Below, piece by piece: positions 1 through 11,000 of a stretch of 64,000 nt of DNA (its first letter is position 1; each line of letters begins with the position of its first letter). The stretch lies in contig NC_068557.1 of assembly GCF_022201045.2 (NCBI RefSeq), positions 124,001 to 188,000 on the forward strand, in the 5' to 3' direction. This stretch comes from Citrus sinensis. Taxonomy: Eukaryota; Streptophyta; Magnoliopsida; Sapindales; Rutaceae. A program made the position numbers and the translations under genes. Under the pieces are notes generated by a model. That model did no database searches. It was not told the DNA's origin and saw only the letters and a list, made by a program, of their open reading frames with translations.

Positions 1-2090
1 TGCATGACCAATCAAAGTTATCAGTCTTGATCTCAGGGACAACCACTGATAGAATAGGCATGCCAGGCCTGTACTTAGCCACCAGTTTAGCAGTACTCCC
101 TCCCCTCGTTAGGACCAATATAAGAGTGGCTCTTGCAGAATTGGCTGTTCTAACAGCAGAAGAAGCCAGACTCTCCAATGGGCTCATAGGCACGGGTGAG
201 TGCTGCATAACCCTCTTAAAAACATCACCATAGTCAAGTGTGCTTTCAGCTTCTACACATATTTGGGCCATGGTACGGACTGCAACCTCCGGATAAGCTC
301 CAGCTGCAGTTTCACCACTTAACATCACACAGTCCGTGCCATCAAGAACAGCATTGGCAACATCAGTGGCCTCGGCTCTTGTTGGGCGGGGAGACTTGAT
401 CATGGACTCCAACATTTGGGTTGCCGTGACAACAGGTTTTCCTTGGATGTTGCACTTGTAGATCATCACTTTCTGTGCCAGAAATATCTTCTCAATAGGA
501 ATCTCCATACCAAGGTCGCCCCGAGCCACCATAAATGCATCTGAATTTGCAAGGATGTCATCAAAATTTGCCACCCCTTCTTGATTCTCAACCTATTCAA
601 TAAATGTCAATGAAAGAACCAGATAGTAAGTAAACATGAGAAATTGATTGAACGTATAATCTAGCGACATGACAGTGATAAATGAATTCCAACATTGCAG
701 AGATTTTTTCAATGTTTGAGCCATATACACTTTTTTCCCTTACAATATTCATAAGATATTGATTTGCTCTTTCCAAATCTATTTTCTTCCCAAATCACCC
801 CAATCAAAACAGAATTCCTCATAATCAATCATTAACTATGCAAAGGACACCTAATAAAACATTAAGTTCCGATTTCCAACCACAAAAAAAGATGACCAAT
901 TGAAAAAATGACATTTAAGTTGTCCTGTTACTTATAAATCATCATAATAACATACCTTTGACATAAGCAGGATATTCTTAGCATGCCCTCCAAGTAGCTT
1001 CCTGACCCCCACAAGGTCCGAACCTTTACGAACAAAGGACAGAGCAATCATGTCAATTTGATTGGGGATTCCCCACTTCAAGATATCTTCCTTGTCTTTC
1101 TCTGTCAAGGTTGGGAGATCCACAATAACCCCTGGGAGATTAACATTTTTCCTTTCACCAAGCATAGCAGAGTTCTCACAGCGGCATTTAACCAAACCAG
1201 CTTTCACATTACATTCTAGAACAGTGAATGAGATTGTGCCGTCTGAACAAAGTATCACACTCCCTGGCTGGACATCCACTGCCAACTTTTTGTAGCTCAT
1301 GCAAATCATGTTCTCGTCACCCTTTATGGTGTAATCAGTAGATATGGTAATTTCCTGACCTTGTTTCAGCTGAATAGGCTTTCCATCTTTCAAGAACCCA
1401 GTTCGAATCTCTGGACCCTGTGAAATAGCATATCAAATGTTAAAAAAAAAAAAATCTCCCCCAACACATGGCTATATTAACATTCAGCTTCATTTACAGC
1501 AACACAATTTCTAGGGGTAAGACAGAAGAGAGAGAGAAATGGCACCAAAACTTGTTCCACCAAAGACATTGGTTGTATGCAAAAAGGGGCAAACTTAGAC
1601 GCATGATACATATGTTTACAATTTTGAAGGGCAGAAAACATTTTTGGTGTCAACAAGAAACCACCCCATTCCCACTTTTTTTCTAAGCTGCCAAAAAAAG
1701 AAAAAGGGGAGAAACAAATAATACAAATTAAAAAAAAAAGGGACAATTGTGTAAGCTTACCAATTTTTCAAGACAGTCAAAGAAGATTCTCTTTTATAGA
1801 AATTATAAATAAGGCATTCGACGATGTGTTTTTATGGAACCACAAATACAAAATCCTTCAGTAGATTCTGCAATGCTGTAGCTACAACTTATACAAAGGC
1901 TACTGGCAATTGATTATGTCAGAACCAATCAATATAGAACCTACTCAGAGATTATCAAAGCAAGTCATAAATTCCTACTTCTATGCCATAATTCTTCATT
2001 CATGGAAACAAGGGAATCCATCAAGGCTCTCACAATGCAAGGTAAATGAAGCAAAGATGAACATGACGAAGACTTAGCAGATAATCTCTA

Positions 2091-2121
<31 letters not shown>

Positions 2122-3161
2122 TTAAGACTAGAAATCACTTCATTGAACTTTAAGCAAAACCATGTATTAACTGGCTATAGATAATCCCATTACATATTTA
2201 GCTATGTCGATGAACAGCCAATAGTGAATTGCAAATTTATTTCTCAAAACTAACACTAACAGTAAACCTAGAGAATTTAATACAAATAAAACAAACAATA
2301 TGTAGACAAATTCACATGTCAAATCGATTGTACACACTTGCGCTGAGATTCACAAAGCTTAGACAACAATCCAGGGAGAATTTTCTTGTAGTGTTATCAA
2401 TATTTTTCACATATATTGATCCATTCAAAAATATTTTTCACAACAGGAAACAGATCCCAAACAAAGCAAAAACAGTTTTAGAAAGTTGCATGTATTCAAG
2501 CAACTATTTTGAAACAAAACAAGTCATCTTTCGCTAATGAGAAAAATCAGTATACAGTCAATAATCATAAAAAATTCTACACAAGGCAAAAACCCACAAA
2601 ACAAAAATGAGGTTAAAAAAGTTTAACATGAAGATCATACTCAAGTAAACCGAACAACAGTACTGAAAACTTGAGGGGGAAAAAGTCAACTAAGAAAAAA
2701 AAATGGAACTCATCAGCAGCTGAGATCACCAAAAAAAGCTGAACATCTCAGATTAAGAAACTAGCCACCAAAAATAGAACAACAAAACAAAACAAAACAA
2801 ACATGCCAACCTCCAAAACTCCCGGATCAGACATCAGACAACACCAAATCAAGCAAAGACAACACAAACCCAGATGCGAAAATGAACAAAACACCAAAGG
2901 GCGCCCACAAAATAATACCTTTGTGTCAAGCATAACAGCGCAGAGAATCCCAGTATTGACCATGGCAGTTCTGAGATTATTAAGCGTTTCCTGGTGATAC
3001 TCATGAGATCCATGAGAGAAGTTGAAACGGGCAACGTTCATGCCAGCTTTAAGTAGCTTCTCAATCATTGGAACCGATCTTGAAGCGGGTCCCAAAGTGC
3101 AGACAATCTTGGTCTTTGGTTTTTTCTCGATCGCTGTTGAAACTCCGCAGTTGGCGTCCAT
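1..3161 (-). CDS. Cytosolic pyruvate kinase, 5' part (3' end outside window)
   Basis: Pyruvate kinase converts phosphoenolpyruvate and ADP to pyruvate and ATP, the last step of glycolysis. Three exons are visible: 3161-2919 (81 codons, ATG at 3161), 1417-956 and 592-1, with GT-AG introns. Seen in the translation: KTKIVCTLGPASRS and MNVARFNFSHGSHEYH in exon 1, the DTKGPEIRTG active-site segment across the exon 1/2 junction, and CNIQGKPVVTATQMLESM, SPRPTRAEATDVANAVLDG and DCVMLSGETAAG in exon 3. About 430 of the roughly 525 residues usual for the plant enzyme are present; the rest lies beyond position 1. No transit peptide precedes the catalytic barrel, so the cytosolic isoform is inferred. Intron 1 is about 1.5 kb and holds an ATT microsatellite. 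The start codon follows directly on an A-tract in the leader. The frame is open in all visible exons. Confidence 0.95.
2090..2121. repeat. (ATT)n microsatellite in pyruvate kinase intron 1
   Basis: About ten uninterrupted trinucleotide units, read directly. It lies in the first intron and should be length-polymorphic between accessions. Confidence 0.9.
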
Positions 3162-3499
3162 TTTTTTTTTTTTTTTGTGTTGTAAAAAAGGAATGAACTT
3201 TGATGCTTGTGATTGAGATTCGGGGACGAAGAAGGAAGCCCAGACGGGATTTTGAGAGAGAAACGTTAGAAACGGAGAAAGGAAACGCGGTTGCTAGCCA
3301 GACTAAAACTAATGAAATGAGATGAAGAATGGTCGGCTCAATAAAAAAGAATTGGGAAATGTTTTGTTTATTGCCTTGCCTAGCAAGCCATTTGGAATCT
3401 GTTGCGTTGATTCTTTCTTTTTCTTTTTTGTTGTTTTTAATTAATTAATTATTAACATATTATAGCAGCATAGGCTGTCAAATAATGGAACCCTGCCCT

Positions 3500-3736
3500 T
3501 AGATTATCATTTGTTTTTTTTTTACCACGAGGTATTTTGGGGAGGGCCCCAACTGTGTGAGGTACCTTTAAGCCCATACCACAACCCAGACTAGAAGTCT
3601 CTGCTCGAACCGAGAGACACAGGTTCTCCCAACAAAGACGACTTCCCTAGGACTCGAACTGGGGAGCAAACCCAATCAAGCCACTTAAGGAATTCCATTA
3701 GTAGTGGAGCCAACACTTTGTTGGTAGATTATCATT
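3500..3736 (-). mobile_element. SINE, minus strand, with 12-bp target-site duplication
   Basis: The body 3512-3724 is flanked by the identical 12-mer tagattatcatt at 3500-3511 and 3725-3736. Read on the minus strand the element ends in an A-tract (3512-3523), as expected for target-primed insertion. Near its 5' end there is a B-box-like AGTTCGAGTCC and, further upstream, TTGGCTCCACT resembling an A box, so a tRNA-derived SINE is likely. A second, degraded copy of the 3' half lies at 59696-59800. No ORF. Confidence 0.8.
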
Positions 3737-5285
3737 AATATACAGATCTCCCTAAGTTGTAACTAAGCAAAACTTACTCCATTGTTTCATTATTTATGTT
3801 TACACTAAATAAAAAAAAAATCTAGTTGTAGTTATAATAAATGTACATAAGAAAATCTCAATAATAATAACAACGTCCTAAGTACACTCTGAAATTTTGA
3901 TTGTGTTATTGATTCAATTGATTTTATCTTATGTTTAAATCTCACTTACATATATGTATGTGTGGGGAGAAAATTTAATTTTCGATGATGTTATATATTC
4001 ATTTTTGTATATGTTGGACAAAGTTTGAAGAAAGTAAACCCAAATTTAATGAATGGATAGAAAAATTATGAGAAATTTTAGTGATGTTCATAAGTTTTTA
4101 TCAAAAACCAACCTTTTAAAAGAAGGATATTGCATATTTTTCGAATTTACGAATTTCTTTGAAGAAAAAGAAAAAGAAATTAATTGTACAGATTTTAATT
4201 TTTGTGTTAGTTTATAAGCAATTGAAATATTATTTCCCAATGTGAAAAAGACATTTTTTTTATTCTAGAAGAATGACAATAGACTAAAGAGGCATGCACA
4301 ATTTACGTGGCAGATGGCAAGCATTGGGGGAGAGATTCGGTGCAGGTGAAAATGACTGCCAAAAAATGTGTGTACAGCAGAGGCGGAGGCAGACTAGTCG
4401 TTGTTGACATTAATAAAGGCCCCCTGTTTGGTGGGTATCACACTTATCACAGTACAGTGGAGACAAATTTTGATATAAGCCATTGTTTATTTAACTCCTG
4501 ACTATTTGGCTTCTAGAGTAAGAATAGGTCGTCGCTTATCACATTCATAGTTCACACCCTCTTTCTTTTCGTAACCTTCTAGTTTTCGAGGATACCATTA
4601 TATTTCTATGTACAATTTATTTCATCTGGCCCTTTGCTTGTTATTGACTAGTAAAAGTTGAGCATTTCCTATTTAAGTACTGAGTTGTGGTTGTTTTTAT
4701 GTATAACTACTTATGAGTATTTCTAGGTTGTTTCCACACCTTTGTTTTATCCATTGAAATAACACGAATTGTTTTTAAATGAGATTATAACCTTTACATA
4801 TTTCAAATTCAAAGTCTAGACTCCCCTCGAGGTCTCAAATATTAAGTTTGAATCCTATTGCAAGACTTTTTCTGGCATGGACTGTTGGTCGTTTTAATAA
4901 CAGAGAGAATGAAATCCATTGACTTGGAATCCGGTGGTTCCAATGGTTTACCAGATCCTATATTACTACTATAATATTTACAAGTTGTATGGTTCTAGAA
5001 AGAGACTTTTTATTGTTCAAGCAGGAACTAAATATGCACACCTTTCAACAAAGTGCTGCTTTTGCTTTGAATTGAGGTTTGAATATGACTTTCCATGCTT
5101 GGCTCGTGGGTAGTGAATAAGCTCGAAGCACAAGGTGTTGATTGATGGTTTCGCATAACAAATCTATGTGACAACTTTTGAGAAGCACCTAGATTTATAT
5201 TGCATGTAAATGAAATGTAATGCCGCAAGAAGACGGCAAAACAACTGGCTGCAAACTTGAAAGCTGAAAGCAAAAAATTTCATAA
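3737..5285. other. Intergenic, no gene recognised
   Basis: AT-rich sequence. Open frames are short, such as 64 codons at 4307-4501, and show no recognisable domain. I see no tRNA and no transposon ends. Confidence 0.5.
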
Positions 5286-5600
5286 TTCATACACAAGTAA
5301 GTGACTTTCATCATAACTTCTTTCACAGCATTGTAAATAGCCTTGTTTGACATGTTAATAATTGAAAACAAAATGGATCCACACAGGAGATCTGGTCGTT
5401 GAGTATTATTATATTGATAAGCCACAACCACATAATAAGATATTTGGGTGATCCTCTCTGTAAATAAATAAATAAATAGCCACAATTGGTGGGATTTTCT
5501 TGACATAATTTATTCCCGAGCAAGCATTCACGTACATATGATTAACAAGAAAATCAAGAAAAATATATGTAAATCACATAATTTTGAGGAACAGATTCGG
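5286..5600. repeat. Duplicated segment, copy A (lacks the SINE)
   Basis: Shares an ordered series of blocks with 6945-7620: a cacaag(t/c)aa start, cttgtttg(a/t)cat followed by attgaaaacaaaatgg, a taaataaata..aaatagcc block, tttcttga(c/g)ata, and gcattca(c/t)gtac followed by gataaacaaacaagaaa-like sequence. The two copies are diverged but collinear, so this is an old local duplication of non-coding DNA. At the position where copy B carries a SINE this copy has a single cccgagca. Confidence 0.7.
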
Positions 5601-6539
5601 CTACAGTGTATCATTGACATCTAACTCTAAGTTGATACGGTTGAAGTTCAAAGCACCAACATTAGGGACGTAGTCAGGATTTTGATCGAGATGGAGCACA
5701 TTTTAAATTGAACGTAATTAAGGTATTTGATTGCACATGTGTTAAGTTCTCACTGGGGACCTATGTTGTGGGCTCCAAAACCTCTAAATGAGAGCTTGCC
5801 ACATGCAAAGTCGTGCTCCTAATAAAACGCATCTAATTAGCATCCCATTTAAAATTTAATACAATTTATAAAAATTTAGATAGCAATATAGAATATCTTA
5901 ACTATAATATACATTCATAACATATTTACTTATGTCCTCGTCGAAGATCGTCGACGGTATTCCATTTGTTGAAAATATTGGATGGTAGTTTCATTATTAA
6001 TACAAACAAAAACATCTTTTGCACAGTACGATGTACACCTGGTGGGTAAATCTTGCATGTAACCACAAATCAACTGCCAAAAAATCCATTGAGATTTATA
6101 AGTCAACTAATTTGTATGCGTTTGTAATTATTATCATTAGTAATCAACTACCAATTTTTTTCAGAAACAGCAAATTGTATTTTGCTTCCCAATAATCAAA
6201 GCATCATCTTCATCTTCTGCAGCTACTGGTAGTGTTGGTGTCAACCCTCGAACCCGCCATTGCTAAGGTTCTTTTAATGGGTTGTTGTAAGTCTATTGTT
6301 ATGCTTTTGCAACTCATGTTAGTTATATTCCTATATGTTGATCCACAAATTTCGATATGTTTCACCATCAAATTAATTAAAAGCATTCATTATTACTATT
6401 TTTATCGGATGGAAATTATTTACGAGGTAAATTAGCAACTTTTTGTTTGGTCCATAAAAAACACCAATGAAAAATGCAAGTAAGTAATGACAAAATTATC
6501 AAATATATACATATATTTAAAAAAAATAAAATAGGCAAA

Positions 6540-6700
6540 CAATTGGGGATCGGACAAAAATCCCCGAAATATCCTCAAAAAGAAATTTTTAAGTATTGAG
6601 GCAAGTTTGGGGATTGCTTCGGATTTAGCGATGGGGGCGGGACCCTTGAGGCCTTGATAATCGAACCCACCGCATTGCATCCCTAAATCTTAGTTTTTTC
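6540..6700. other. GC-richer patch in intergenic DNA, origin unknown
   Basis: A short block with runs such as gggatcggac and gatgggggcgggac stands out from the AT-rich surroundings. It looks like a fragment of a dispersed repeat, but I found neither ends nor coding potential. Confidence 0.25.
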
Positions 6701-6944
6701 AGTCCATAAAATTGTTGTGGGCATAAAAAGGCCCCCGGACGAGTTCCACTTCAATCAAACGAGTTCTCCTATTTTTTCTTTCTTTCTCTTTTTTTTTTTT
6801 CGGTTTTTCAAGAACCCTAGTCTTTGAGATTCTAAAAATCCTGAAAAAAAAAAATTAATATGAACCTCTAATTGACTTTGCTTTTGCAAAAGATGGGCTT
6901 GCGGAGAGGAAATTTCAGCCTTCATGTGTGTATAAAGTATAAAC

Positions 6945-7620
6945 ACAAGCAATTATCATCGTAACTTATTTTACAGTGATTGTAAATAAACACGCAAGTA
7001 ATTTTCATTACGGGTTATTTCACAGTATCGTAAATAAACAACTCTGGTCTTGTTTGTCATATTGAAAACAAAATGGTGCCACAAAGATGATGTGGTTAAA
7101 TATTTTTATATTAATAGGCCTTCATTACATATACAAGTATTACAATATAATAGGTTAATCTTCTACAAAAATAAATACATAAATAGCCGAACAATATAGG
7201 GATTTCTTGAGATAAATTGTTGCCTAGCATGTGCCAAGGCAACTCAGACTGAGTGGTGAGCCCACGCCCTCATTTTCGCAAGGGCATAGGACCAGCGCAT
7301 GAGTTCAAGTCCCCTCTTGGAACTCTTATAATTCTTGTCTCAGTTAAAAAATTAAGTAAAGATAATGTGGGTGGAGTACATACCCCTCCAATATTGTGAG
7401 GATAGAAATCTAGGCTTGTGCCATATTAGACTTTATGTAAGATAATCCTAGTAACTTTCTGATTCTAAATATCACTAGCCTTCTTATTGTAATATATATC
7501 AGTATTCCAAAATAAAGAAATATTGCCTAGCAGCATTCATGTACGTAAGATAAACAAACAAGAAAGTGAAGAAGAATAATATCATATAAATGACATAAAT
7601 TTGAAGAACTATAGCAATAT
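6945..7620. repeat. Duplicated segment, copy B (interrupted by a SINE)
   Basis: Collinear with 5286-5600 but longer because of an insertion at 7230-7522. At its left end it also holds a short internal tandem repeat: about 47 bases ending in gtaaataaac occur twice in succession (about 6945-6990 and 6991-7036). No coding potential. Confidence 0.7.
7220..7532 (+). mobile_element. tRNA-derived SINE, plus strand, 10-bp target-site duplication
   Basis: The 10-mer ttgcctagca occurs at 7220-7229 and 7523-7532 and brackets about 293 bp. The 5' part resembles a tRNA gene: CTCAGACTGAGTGGTGAG fits an A box and GAGTTCAAGTCCCC fits a B box, about 55 bases apart. The right end is A-rich (aaaataaagaaata) rather than a pure poly-A. 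The paralogous segment at 5286-5600 lacks the insert. A related 5' part occurs at about 39355-39475. Confidence 0.75.
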
Positions 7621-8012
7621 ATTGATATTAAAAGTCCAAGCTGGGGTCAAGCATATAGAAATAATGTTCTCGTACTAGAAATGATAATATAATTACTCTA
7701 AACTCAATTCAAAATAGAAAGGGGTGTTGGAGAAGTGTAGCATGAAAAATGATATCAAAATCTGTTTTGATGAACCGAGCTTGAGCCTCAATCCACCCAC
7801 TACAAAGAACTACAATTCTATTATAGAGTGCACTCTAGAACGTTAAAATTTCAAGAGGCCACTTCATATATTGCTTCAAATTCTTTAAAATACCTGCTGA
7901 AAGAGGATGCAGAACACAACAGATTTGTTGACTGATTTATAATCTTTCACACCGAGATTCGCTCAAGCAGTCAGCATCCTCTGGAGCATTTTGGGTAATT
8001 TATCAAGACAAT

Positions 8013-11000
8013 TTAAAGTTCATCGTGGTGCTGAGGTTGCTTCTTGTTCAATTCATCTAGTTTATGTTGCAGTTCCTGTCATATTTTGGAATTTACCAAA
8101 TATTATTAGAAATCCAAGGCAAAAGAGAAGAGGTTATTGCTGCAAATTTTATAAAATCCATAGAAAACTTACCTGAAGCTTTTCCTCTGAGCAAACAGCA
8201 GGGGTATACAATAATGCGACATATCTGCAATGATGAACTAGAAGTTAGACAACAAGCAGGAGACAGACAAAGAGAGAAATAGAGAGAGGAGGGAAAATTT
8301 CATACTCGCAGCGGCTTGGTTCATCAACATCAGTAACCTCATTTTTCAACCCACATCTTAGCCGGACCTGTAAAACAATACATTTATAATTGAATTCATT
8401 AAACTATCTTTTAATTTGACTTCCATTTCAATGACCATATTACTTAATTTTTGTCCCACTGTTATGAACTCTTTAAAGTAACCTTACAATCGGATGGAAA
8501 AATAACATGTTTCATGTAGTTAGTTTGTGTTTTGTGATAAATACTTTGGATCTAAGCACAGGTAATCCACAAATCTTCTGATGTAAAATCTAAAATATCG
8601 TTACAAGTTCTGAGAAATAAAATTGAGAAATATGGGATTCCAACAACTTCTGACAGAATCAAAGCACAACCAACTGCAGTAACATCACAATGTTACCTTC
8701 ATACTTCTATCAGGCCCATTCCAACACTTATCACCATTTGAAAATAGCATGATGTGGTATGAGTCCTCGAATTTGTCCCAGCTCCTATTCATCAAAAAAC
8801 AACAGGGAAGAAGAGAATACAATCCAAGTAAGTAATCAGACGGAAAGTGGAATGCAAAAGGAATGTGGACATCACAAGGAGTGGCAATGATCATATTGGA
8901 AGGGGTTCAAGCATTTGTAGTACAAACTAAAATGCCTACCCACCCGACAAATCTACTATCTCATCTTGATTATTCCCCTTTTTTTATGCCTAATTACTCC
9001 AAGTTGCATTAAATGAATCCAAATACAAACAACATGTTTAAATGTACCATGGGTCAACCAAAATACTCAGATTTGTCCAGAACATAGATCTTCAAGGTGG
9101 AAGAACAAACAATATGCTGTAAAAAGAGCAAAAATATAAAACTACTAGGGAAAAAATAAATGCAACCAAAAAATAGTTGTAGAAACCTACCCCAGACGAG
9201 TCGTTGAGTGGCCCTCCTCTTGGGTAGCTTTTTTGTACGGACAGACTTTGTAAACATACCTGAAGCAAGATCAGCCATGGCAAAACAATTTGAATTGAAG
9301 ATAATTGCAGCTTCCTAGAAGATATAAAATATTAATAGTAATGATACAGCTACAAACTCTTTTGTCCAAATGACTTTGTACAAACTGATGTGGCATCACA
9401 TGAATGGTTAAATGAAGACATCACTTGGCCCACATGATTTATTTTTATTATTTTATATTTTCATTCAAGCAATCATGTAATGCCCCATCAGTTAGTACAA
9501 AATATAATTTGTACAAGAGTTTGTAGCTATAACTACACAAATACTAAATGGAGGAAAAAAGAGTTAAAAATAGTAACTTGTTCTGCTTGCTCTCAAAACA
9601 ATGACCGTAGAATGAGTAGAACTCCTTCTCTGGCCCTGTAATATGAAAGTTCAAGTCAGTTTAGAGAAGCTAAGATAAAGAATTAAATGCCAGAGCATCA
9701 ATTAACAAACATAAGTTCATCTTATACAAACCAAATTCATGCTTAAGCTTTTGTGTCAAACTCGATATCCTCGACTGTATTTTAGACAACTTGTCGCTAG
9801 ACTCATCATACTCCTTGCGGACACGAGCAGCGTCTAAAGAAGCAAAACAGAATAGATGATACATTTCCAAGCATAAATTTCCACATCAAATATAACATAG
9901 AATAAAGGCTTGAACTGTACCTGATTTGTCTACTGGCGTTTGGAACAAATTAACAGCCTGCAAAATATTCCGTACTGTTTGTTGTATCTTCTCCAACCAA
10001 GATGGACTACTTGGAGTTGTCATCTCTAATAATAAAGTTGGATAAATCAGAGACTAGGGATTATGTCAGCCTTACTAAAACAGCTAAAATTATAAAATAA
10101 AGTTAACAACAAAGAATTTACGGGAAATAAAGATTGCAAACCTGACATATCCAAGTCGTCATCTACATCTGTTTTGTATGAAGTACTGGTATAATCATGA
10201 TCCTCCTCTCTATAAGGTTCATCTATATCATCTTCCACATCATTGTCATCATACTTTTCAGTGTCATACCTTTCTGAATCATCATCAGTATCTGTAGCAT
10301 ATCTATCCTCTTCATCATCATGGTTGTACTCTGGCACATCTTCACCTTGATCATCATTTGCTATTGCACCACCTTCCCCAGATTGCTTCTCAGTCTTTTC
10401 TCCCGTCCAACGAGAAGCAACAAGGCGACCCAACTCTTCCCTTGATAACTCCTCGGTATTTTCAGATACACCATTCTCCTGTAGTAGCACGCAATGCAAA
10501 CACCAAAGACAACAAAATGACAAAGTTTTGCTAATTCTAGGTTTGCAGAGGAAAATATGAATGAGAAACTCCTAGGAGAGTTCCTGATTCTAAAAAACAA
10601 TTGTCCCAAAAATGATAAGACAAAAACTTTTCTGACTTCTTCCAAAATAACAGCAAGTTCACAATACATTATCCTTCTAAGATAAAAGTGACATCAAGAT
10701 TCTCTATTAACATTCTAAAGATCACAGGAAAAAGATTAATTATAATTGTAAAAATACTGTATAGAAAAACTTTTCATCTTTCTCCTCTTCCTTACTACTT
10801 TTCTTTATATTCAACAACACAGATGGAGTAACCAGAAATTTAATTTTAAAACCCGAATTCAATGATCTCAGAAATATAATGCAGCTTAGCATCACCGAGA
10901 AATTCCAAAGATTGCAATAAGAAAACCTAAGAAAAGCATCATCAAAAATAAGAAGACAACCGAGTATTGGCTACTGATAAAAGAAATATTTCCCTTAACA

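Noticed and set aside
1062-1295. Plus-strand open frame of 77 codons
   Set aside because: Antisense of pyruvate kinase exon 2; no independent support.
4307-4501. Plus-strand 64-codon frame starting MADGKHWGRDS
   Set aside because: No recognisable domain and no splice context; a frame of this length is expected by chance.
6941-7040. CRISPR-like array of short repeats
   Set aside because: Only two tandem units, in plant nuclear DNA; this is a simple local duplication.
7225-7320. tRNA gene from A-box and B-box matches
   Set aside because: No acceptor stem pairing is evident, and the segment sits at the 5' end of an insertion with target duplication, so it is a SINE head.
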